Positions 58,400 to 64,000 of a stretch of DNA of 64,000 bases are shown here, piece by piece; position 1 is the stretch's first letter; the number at the start of each line of letters is the position of its first letter. Made by a program: the position numbers and the translations under genes. This DNA is from Hyphomicrobiales bacterium (lineage in GTDB: Bacteria; Pseudomonadota; Alphaproteobacteria; Rhizobiales; JACESI01). The stretch covers positions 368,966 to 432,965 of the forward strand of contig JACESI010000001.1 in NCBI GenBank assembly GCA_013911885.1, given 5' to 3'. The notes under the pieces are model-generated. The model saw only the letters and a program-made list of their open reading frames with translations. It made no database searches and was not told the DNA's origin.

Positions 58400-59134
58400 T
58401 TACTTCAACACCACATCATAGGTGAGCGAATCGGTCAGAAACTGACTGAAACGAAATTCGATCACGGCATCGCTGATCCCGATCGCCCGGCGCGTGACTT
58501 CGAGGATCGGATGGCCCGGCATGACGGCAAGATCAGCCGCGGTTTCAGCATCGGCGGCGCGCGCGCGGATTGTCTCTTCGGCGCGCGCGATGGTTATGCC
58601 GTAAGACTGTTCATAAAGCGGATAAAGCGCGTTCGGCAGGACACCACGCTCGCCCAGTCCGGGAAATTTCTCGGCGGGAAGGACAACCATCTCGCGCGAG
58701 GCAATCCTGCCGTCAATCTTGCGGATGCGGCGAATTTCGAAAACCCGGATCCTGCCGATGCTCCTGCCGATGCCGAATGCCGCAATCTCGCGGGCGGAAG
58801 CGGCGCGGGTGCGCACCGTTTCCCGCGCAGGCTCGGGGGTTGCCTGCGTCCCGTCGATACGGTGGAGCCGGAAGAAATGAAACATCGCCGTCTCCGGCGT
58901 GGTCGCAGCGACAAAGGTGCCGCGTCCCTGCTGGCGTTTCACAAGGCCTGCGGCCTCAAGCGCGATCAGAGCCTTTCTGACCGTTCCCTGGCTAACGCCG
59001 AGTTCGGTACCAAGATTAAATTCGCTCGGAAGCATGGCGCCGGGCCGCAGATCGCCCGACACGATGCGTTCGATAAGCGTGTCATGGACGCGCTTGTAGA
59101 GCGGAACGGCAGGCACGATTTCTTCCATGCTCAT
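58400..59134 (-). CDS. GntR-family regulator (HutC/UTRA subfamily)
   Basis: Regulator of about 244 residues. The winged helix is YKRVHDTLIERIVSGDLRPGAMLPSEFNLGTELGVSQGTVRKAL, cited by its core LPSEFNLGTELGVSQGTVRK; LVKRQQGRGTFVA ends it. The C-terminal UTRA ligand domain (about 80-240) includes REMVVLPAEKFPGL and YGITIARAEETIRA. ATG 59134 or 59128 are both plausible. It is divergent from the split lyase genes, with a palindrome between, so it most likely represses them until a ligand (the substrate or its precursor) binds. Confidence 0.9.
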   Translation of the reverse strand: MSMEEIVPAVPLYKRVHDTLIERIVSGDLRPGAMLPSEFNLGTELGVSQGTVRKALIALEAAGLVKRQQGRGTFVAATTPETAMFHFFRLHRIDGTQATPEPARETVRTRAASAREIAAFGIGRSIGRIRVFEIRRIRKIDGRIASREMVVLPAEKFPGLGERGVLPNALYPLYEQSYGITIARAEETIRARAADAETAADLAVMPGHPILEVTRRAIGISDAVIEFRFSQFLTDSLTYDVVLK

Positions 59135-59201
59135 ATTCTCCAAGACGCTTTTACCCCACTTGCAATGCCTTGAAAGGCCCGCCAGGAGAGCGCTGGCAAT
59201 A

Positions 59202-59219
59202 AACTCTTGTATAAGAGTT
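59202..59219. promoter_or_regulatory. Candidate GntR operator
   Basis: AACTCTT (59202-59208) and AAGAGTT (59213-59219) are perfect inverted arms around GTAT, containing the CTTGTATAAG core like sites of UTRA-type regulators. It lies between the divergent gntR and lyase starts. Confidence 0.6.
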
Positions 59220-59273
59220 ATTATATATGTATGAAATGATCAACGGGCATTCCATGAAAGGAGAAAACAGACG

Positions 59274-59561
59274 ATGAGCATTCCGCATTTGCTGGTGCAC
59301 GACAAGGCCGATAATGTCGGCGTCGTTGTGATCGAAGGATTGAAGGCAGGCACCGAGATGCTCTGCGTCGTTACCGAAGACAATTCCGATTTCCGCTTGA
59401 CGGTCAAATCGGATGTGCCGATTGGACACAAAGTCGCGCTCTCGGATCTCAAGGTCGGCGACACAGTGATCAAATATGGTGAGGATATCGGAAAAGTTGT
59501 AGCGCCTGCCGAAAAAGGCGGTCACGTCCACACTCACAATCTCAAAACCAAACGGTGGTAA
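59274..59561 (+). CDS. suyA: UxaA-family lyase small subunit (SuyA-like, SAF domain)
   Basis: Predicted 95-residue SAF-domain protein ([44 protein letters not shown], ending [12 protein letters not shown]). It corresponds to the N-terminal part of altronate/galactarate dehydratases and to the separate small subunit of (2R)-sulfolactate sulfo-lyase. A GGAG ten bases upstream supports the ATG. Sulfolactate is favoured because the downstream relic resembles sulfolactate dehydrogenase; altronate-type substrates remain possible. Confidence 0.75.
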   Translation: MSIPHLLVHDKADNVGVVVIEGLKAGTEMLCVVTEDNSDFRLTVKSDVPIGHKVALSDLKVGDTVIKYGEDIGKVVAPAEKGGHVHTHNLKTKRW

Positions 59562-59566
59562 GCGTC

Positions 59567-60748
59567 ATGGACAAGAAATATTCAAACAGAACAATCCAGG
59601 GCTATGTCCGTGAAAACGGTCGCGTTGGCGTACGCAATTATGTCGTGATCCTGCCGGTTGATGACATTTCGAACGCTGCCTGCGAAGCGGTTGCGAACAA
59701 CATCAAGGGCACGATCGCTCTGCCCCATGCCTATGGCCGACTTCAGTTCGGCGCGGACCTCGATCTGCATTTCCGCACCATGATCGGCACCGGCTCGAAC
59801 CCGAATGTCGCCGGCGTGATCGTGATTGGCATCGAACCGGGATGGACGAAAGTCATCGCCGATGGCATCCGCAAAACCGGCAAGCCGGTTGAGGAATTCT
59901 CCATTGAGCAAAACGGTGATATCGCGACGATTGCCGCCGCCAGCCGCGCCGCCAAGGAAATGGTGCATTGGTCGACGGAATTGCAGCGCGAGGAGCGCCC
60001 GCTGTCCGACCTCTGGGTCTCCACGAAATGCGGCGAGAGCGACACCACAACCGGTCTGTCCTCCTGCCCGACTGTCGGCAACATGTATGACAAGCTGCTT
60101 CCTTATGGCCTTTACGGCTGTTTCGGCGAGACCTCTGAAATCACCGGTGCGGAGCATATCTGCGAGAAACGCGCCGCAACGCCGGAAGCGGCCGCCAAAT
60201 TCAAGAAGATCTGGCAGGCCTATCAGGATGACGTGATTTTCGCGAACCAGACCGATGACCTCTCGGACAGCCAGCCGACCAAAGGCAATATTCTCGGTGG
60301 CCTTTCGACCATTGAGGAAAAAGCCCTCGGCAATCTCGAAAAGATCGGTCGCACCTCGACCTATATCGATGCGCTCGGACCCGCCGAAGAACCGATGAAA
60401 GGCCCCGGCCTCTATTTCATGGATACCTCATCGGCCGCCGCCGAATGCGTGACCCTGATGGGGGCTGCCGGATATGTGGTCCACACCTTCCCGACCGGGC
60501 AGGGCAATGTGGTTGGCAATCCGATCGTGCCGGTGATCAAGATTTCCGGCAACCCACGGACGCTTCGAACGATGAGTGAGCATATCGACGTGGATGTGAC
60601 CGGTGTGCTGTCACGTCAGAAAACCATCGACGAGGCGGGCGATGATCTGATCGAGATGATCTGCCGCACCGCGAATGGCCGCTCAACCGCTGCTGAGGCG
60701 CTTGGCCACAGGGAATTTGTCATGACAAAACTCTATCGATCCGCCTGA
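59567..60748 (+). CDS. suyB: UxaA-family lyase large subunit (SuyB-like)
   Basis: Predicted 393-residue large subunit. [21 protein letters not shown] is the family N-terminus; [48 protein letters not shown] (conserved GESD and cysteines, probably the metal site) and [22 protein letters not shown] follow. Split small and large subunits and these lengths match SuyAB, which releases sulfite from sulfolactate giving pyruvate. It begins 5 bp after suyA. No sulfite exporter or Xsc gene is nearby, so the pathway assignment is tentative. Confidence 0.78.
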   Translation: MDKKYSNRTIQGYVRENGRVGVRNYVVILPVDDISNAACEAVANNIKGTIALPHAYGRLQFGADLDLHFRTMIGTGSNPNVAGVIVIGIEPGWTKVIADGIRKTGKPVEEFSIEQNGDIATIAAASRAAKEMVHWSTELQREERPLSDLWVSTKCGESDTTTGLSSCPTVGNMYDKLLPYGLYGCFGETSEITGAEHICEKRAATPEAAAKFKKIWQAYQDDVIFANQTDDLSDSQPTKGNILGGLSTIEEKALGNLEKIGRTSTYIDALGPAEEPMKGPGLYFMDTSSAAAECVTLMGAAGYVVHTFPTGQGNVVGNPIVPVIKISGNPRTLRTMSEHIDVDVTGVLSRQKTIDEAGDDLIEMICRTANGRSTAAEALGHREFVMTKLYRSA

Positions 60749-60760
60749 AAAGGTCATCTT

Positions 60761-60940
60761 TTGAAGATCGTTGTTGCGGAATTTATCGATGAGGCGGCGC
60801 TGAAGGCTTTCGGCGCCGCCTTTTGCGTTGTGAACGATCCGACGCTGGTCGACGCAGCACCGATGCTGCGGGCGCTCGGCCACGCGACGACTTTGTCGGA
60901 CGCGAGATCTGGGCAAGGTCTTCGTCTTTGTCGGCTGTGA
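60761..60940 (+). pseudogene. Truncated D-2-hydroxyacid dehydrogenase relic (SlcC-like)
   Basis: A 59-codon frame from TTG 60761, 12 bp after suyB and with AAAGG six bases before it. It begins KIVVAEFIDEAALKAFGAAF and continues VVNDPTLVDAAPMLRAL, matching the first 45 or so residues of hydroxyacid dehydrogenases such as sulfolactate dehydrogenase SlcC. After about residue 45 the match stops and a stop codon follows; the catalytic and NAD domains are missing. The rest was probably deleted, the antisense acetyltransferase gene ending 8 bp further on. Confidence 0.7.
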
Positions 60941-60947
60941 CGGTTGA

Positions 60948-62051
60948 TCAGGTAATGGCAGCGCTTCTGTCGCTGCGGCCCTGACGACGACGCCTGAGGC
61001 GCTCGCGCAGCCAGAGCGCAAGCGGCAATCCGAGGCGGGCGAGAGCGCCCCGTGGTTCAGCAAGTGTTGCAATCGGCTCGGCCACTGTGCCGAAAGATGC
61101 CTTGTAACCCTCGTCGCCAATGGTGAAATCGAAAACGCGCCCACCGCGGTCGATCACGGCCTCAATCAGGTGATCCAGCATGACTTGCCCCGGTGAAAAT
61201 GCGCCGAAACGCGCATAATCCGCCCCCGGAAGCAGGTAATAATAGCGCCCGCGCTCAAGCAGGCCGAAGACCACAGCCACTGGCACATCATTGAGGCTCA
61301 GTCGGGCCGAGAGGGCGAAGCCTGACTGAGCCCCGCTGATCGCGAGATCACGATAAAACCGGAAAGACGCCGCATTCTGCATATAGTCGTGGCCCTTCTC
61401 GGCCTCAAAACGCCTGGCACGAAAGGCGCGAAGGCTGGCAAAGGCTCTTTCGATCTCCTGCGGATCGCTCAGAATCGCGAAATGAACGGCCCCCTCTCGC
61501 GCCATTGCCTTGCGCTTGCGGTTGATATGGCCGCGCCGGTTTGCCGAAAGACCCTGAAGCCGCCAGGTTGCAAACTCATCACCAAGTTCGGCGGCATGAC
61601 CGGAGAAGCCAGCCGGAATAAGCCGCGCTTTTGCAAACAGTGCCGCGAAGGCGCAATCCCTCGTGCGGATGTGTTTGATCCACAAAAGATCATGCCTGGG
61701 CAGCGCCGAACGGATTGCGGCGGGGAGTTCGGGGTCGGCAAGAAGGCTTTCCTGGCACGCAGGGTCGATGACCGGGGCCGCATAATCGACGAGACCGAAA
61801 TTAGCATATTCGAGCACACGGAATGGCCCGATCCGTCGGCGGATCAGGGGCAGGACGAAACAGGGCGCGGCTCCAGGCGTGGCGCTGATCACGAGCGTGC
61901 AAGGCTCCGCCCCACGAAGCGCCGCAACATGCCTCGCCATCGCCTGCTGCCAAAGGGCATGCTGAAACGCACTCGCCCCCGATTTTTCAAAAAGCGCGCG
62001 GAAGGCAGCCGATGAAAAATCAAAATCCGGGACAACTTCACAAAGATACAT
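60948..62051 (-). CDS. GNAT-fold acetyltransferase (CelD/BcsL-FemAB-like)
   Basis: Predicted 367-residue protein with a CelD-type N-terminal half (FQHALWQQAMARHV, FVLPLIRRRIGPFRVLEYANFGLVDYAAPV) and a C-terminal GNAT fold (ARRFEAEKGHDYMQNAASFRFYRDLA, VPVAVVFGLLERGRYYYLLPG, VFDFTIGDEGYKASFG). Such proteins acylate surface polysaccharides or act in exopolysaccharide clusters. ATG 62051 has AAGGG six bases upstream. Convergent with the dehydrogenase relic; divergent from the flippase. Confidence 0.8.
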   Translation of the reverse strand: MYLCEVVPDFDFSSAAFRALFEKSGASAFQHALWQQAMARHVAALRGAEPCTLVISATPGAAPCFVLPLIRRRIGPFRVLEYANFGLVDYAAPVIDPACQESLLADPELPAAIRSALPRHDLLWIKHIRTRDCAFAALFAKARLIPAGFSGHAAELGDEFATWRLQGLSANRRGHINRKRKAMAREGAVHFAILSDPQEIERAFASLRAFRARRFEAEKGHDYMQNAASFRFYRDLAISGAQSGFALSARLSLNDVPVAVVFGLLERGRYYYLLPGADYARFGAFSPGQVMLDHLIEAVIDRGGRVFDFTIGDEGYKASFGTVAEPIATLAEPRGALARLGLPLALWLRERLRRRRQGRSDRSAAIT

Positions 62052-62334
62052 GAGCAACCCTTGAAAGGCCTGTTGGCGACGTCGGCCGAGTGGCCTTTAT
62101 AAGGCTGCCAGTGGGGCCATGACCATCTGTCCACGATCGCACCAAGGGTCTAAATTTACTTTAACGCACACAAAACCAGTGATAATCCATGGACTGCAAA
62201 AAGACCGTGACAGAAAATTCAGGTTTGCATTACAAGCTCCCGGTGGCAGTCTGTTGTGACGCCGCAGGATGTGCTTGCCTGATTGGAAGTGGCATGATGG
62301 AATGTTTTCCCCCGCCTAGGATGCTCACGGGCGC

Positions 62335-63633
62335 ATGACCCAATCCTTCATCCGCAATATGGTGTCGCAATTCATCGCGCTGGCGGGGGCCCGCGCCCTG
62401 GGTGCGGTTTTTGTTTTTCTGGTCTCGCTGCTCATCACCCGCTTCTTCGGGACGGAGGTGATGGCGCATTATTCGCTCTATCTTGCGGCGGCAAGCATCA
62501 TATCGGTTATCCTTCCCGTCGGCTTTCATGCCATCGCCTCGATGATCACCGCAGAATATGGCGCGCAGGCGCGCTACCGCGACCGTGCGGCCTTCATTCA
62601 CTATGGTCACCGCCTTATCGCGCTGATGGCGCTCGGTCTTACAATCATTGCAGGCGTCTTTGTCTATTTTTCGCCTGAAGACAGCACCTACAACCTTACC
62701 ACGATCACCGCTTTCACGATCCCGACGGCGGTTTTCATGGCCTATACTTATTTCAACGCGGGAACGCTGATCGGCATGCAGCACCAGTTTGCCGGACAAC
62801 TTCCCGATATGGCGGTGCGCCCGCTTCTGCTGCTTATCGGCATTGCCGGGCTCGCCTATTTCAACATGGACGTGACCGACACCCATGTTCTCGTGGTGTC
62901 GAGCGTCGCCGTCGGCACCGCGGCCTTCATTCAGTGGTGGGCGCTGCGCCGGGCGCTGGCCAGAGAGGCCATGACTATTTCGAGCAGCAGCGACAGTGGT
63001 GAGCCTGCCAAATGGTGGCGCCTCGCTCCAAGCTGGGTGGTGATCAATGTTCTGTGGGAATATTTTGTCGAAGTGCATATGCTTATCGCGGGGCTTCTCG
63101 TCGCGCCGAGCGAGGTTGCGCTGCTTTATGTCTGCTTCCGCTTCCGCCAACTGGCGAGCTTCGGCTTCATGGCGATTGAGTCGCTGGTCTTTCCGAAAGT
63201 CTTTGCGGCAAACAGCAAGGGCGAGATCGCCGAGACCCGCAATCTTGTGCGTGTGGTGGCCCGCACCTCGCTTGCTTATGCTGTGCTTGCGATGTTGGGT
63301 GTTGCTATTCTCGGGCCTTATATCCTGTCGATTTTCGGCCCCGAATTTCGCAGCGGCCAGACGATCCTGATGCTTCTCTTCGCAACGCTCGTGGTGCGCG
63401 CGATTTTTGGTCCCGCGTCGATCGTGCTTGGCATGAACCGCCATTCCGTGCTTGTCGCGCAAATCCTCGTCATCTCGCTCATTGTTTCGCTGGTGCTTTG
63501 CTTCGGGGGCTTCAAGTTCGGCGGCCTCACCATGATCGCGGTCGGCTACCTCGCCGCCAGCATTTTCACCTCGGTTGCCATGTGGTGGGTCGCGCTCAAG
63601 AAATCCGGTATCAATTGCGCCGTCTGGGCCTGA
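62335..63633 (+). CDS. wzx: Polysaccharide flippase (Wzx/MATE-like)
   Basis: Membrane protein of 432 residues with about 12-14 helices, of the MOP superfamily that flips lipid-linked oligosaccharides. The N-terminus VSQFIALAGARALGAVFVFLVSLLITRFFG and the C-terminal half with FGPEFRSGQTILMLLFATLVVRAIFGPASIVLGMNRH (a motif common in O-antigen flippases, shown by its core GPASIVLGMNRH) support this. It belongs functionally with the sugar genes at 51-58 kb. The 283 bases upstream hold no other gene. Confidence 0.82.
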   Translation: MTQSFIRNMVSQFIALAGARALGAVFVFLVSLLITRFFGTEVMAHYSLYLAAASIISVILPVGFHAIASMITAEYGAQARYRDRAAFIHYGHRLIALMALGLTIIAGVFVYFSPEDSTYNLTTITAFTIPTAVFMAYTYFNAGTLIGMQHQFAGQLPDMAVRPLLLLIGIAGLAYFNMDVTDTHVLVVSSVAVGTAAFIQWWALRRALAREAMTISSSSDSGEPAKWWRLAPSWVVINVLWEYFVEVHMLIAGLLVAPSEVALLYVCFRFRQLASFGFMAIESLVFPKVFAANSKGEIAETRNLVRVVARTSLAYAVLAMLGVAILGPYILSIFGPEFRSGQTILMLLFATLVVRAIFGPASIVLGMNRHSVLVAQILVISLIVSLVLCFGGFKFGGLTMIAVGYLAASIFTSVAMWWVALKKSGINCAVWA

Positions 63634-63683
63634 TCATTACCGCGTGCGGTGCGGTGTCGATCCAATGACGGGCACATGAAATA

Positions 63684-63712
63684 GGCCCGTCTTTTTCAAG
63701 ACGGGCCCTTTT
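63684..63712. terminator. Terminator between convergent wzx and pufM
   Basis: GGCCCGTCTT (63684-63693) pairs with AAGACGGGCC (63698-63707), followed by CTTTTG on the plus strand and TATTTC on the minus strand. It serves both genes, 51 bp after the wzx stop and 26 bp after the pufM stop. Confidence 0.85.
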
Positions 63713-63737
63713 GCATTCAAGTTTGATTGCCTGCCTT

Positions 63738-64000
63738 TTAGCCTGCCGGCGCAAGGCCGTGTTTGATACCCCAGCCATACCAATCGTCCACGACGGTTCC
63801 GGTCAGAAGGATACCGATGCCGCCGGTCAAAGTCGTAAGGACAGCAAACCACCAGGCCCAGCGGTGGATCGATTCCATCGTGGCATTGAAGCCCATTGTC
63901 CAGCGCCAGAACAGGGCGGCGCGTTCCGACGCCGTGCCGCGATCCGTTATCTGCTCGATCTCGCGCTCACCGCCATAGCGGCCAACCGCGAGGATCGTTG
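63738..64000 (-). CDS. pufM: Photosynthetic reaction centre subunit M, C-terminal fragment
   Basis: The last 86 codons of the M subunit; the rest lies beyond the right edge. The fragment reads [21 protein letters not shown], then [22 protein letters not shown] and [19 protein letters not shown], all easily aligned with Rhodobacter sphaeroides M (cited here by core blocks). It includes the non-haem iron ligands equivalent to Glu234 (GERE) and His266 (SIHRW). A terminator follows directly, so no pufC or pufX is encoded downstream. Confidence 0.96.
   Translation of the reverse strand, partial: TILAVGRYGGEREIEQITDRGTASERAALFWRWTMGFNATMESIHRWAWWFAVLTTLTGGIGILLTGTVVDDWYGWGIKHGLAPAG

Noticed and set aside
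62230..63462. A 410-codon open frame on the minus strand opposite the flippase gene
   Set aside because: Very His/Arg/Asp-rich composition typical of antisense to a membrane protein; no family motif and no ribosome-binding site.

Overview
The window is a dense, high-GC alphaproteobacterial chromosome segment, most likely from a member of the Hyphomicrobiales (Rhizobiales). The support is the housekeeping set (ihfB-sppA, rpsA-cmk-aroA, a FYDLN-acid protein next to tRNA-Ala, infC-rpmI-rplT), a CP4-type class II EPSP synthase and a bioB-bioF pair. The right edge holds the last 86 codons of pufM, the photosynthetic reaction-centre M subunit, so the organism is very probably an anoxygenic phototroph. 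I see no insertion sequence, prophage or CRISPR array.

Layout. 1-1.1 kb: biotin genes bioB and the start of bioF. 1.2-14.7 kb: a corrin-ring cluster in three transcription units: cobB-cobQ-cobC-cobD (minus), cbiD-cobK (plus), and DUF6732-cbiX-cobH-cobL-cobI-cbiG/cobJ-cobM (minus), with almost every internal junction overlapping. It has CbiX, CbiD and CbiG and lacks CobG, CobF and CobNST, which suggests the cobalt-early route under Cob-style names. A leader with two mutually exclusive stems precedes the third unit. 14.9-25.4 kb: housekeeping genes (lapA-like, ihfB, sppA, ghrA, fused pabB/pabC, a peptidoglycan-binding protein, rpsA, cmk, aroA, FYDLN protein, tRNA-Ala).

25.6-41.5 kb: Na/Ca antiporter; a four-gene RimK operon (small unknown, RimB-like protease, RimK glutamate ligase, AstE-like metallohydrolase); mgtE; an alanine/glycine symporter; cysD-cysNC for sulfate activation; a TRAP transporter whose large permease carries a roughly 320-residue helical tail; tRNA-Leu. 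41.7-50.9 kb: NDUFA9-like protein, uppP, GST, queG, SDR, EamA transporter, hydrolase, glycosyltransferase, infC-rpmI-rplT.

51-63.6 kb: accessory surface-sugar genes (CDP-glucose pathway, C-methyltransferase, 3,5-epimerase, glycosyltransferases, a flippase) and a split UxaA-family lyase resembling SuyAB with a divergent GntR regulator and a decayed dehydrogenase relic. 63.7-64 kb: pufM.

Most useful leads: the switching leader at 14.7 kb, the RimK operon as a possible glutamylation writer/eraser set, the tailed TRAP permease, a probable CTG start for queG, and a 41-bp duplication that supplied the C-terminus of a hydrolase from antisense transporter DNA. All calls are from reading the sequence; no database search was possible.
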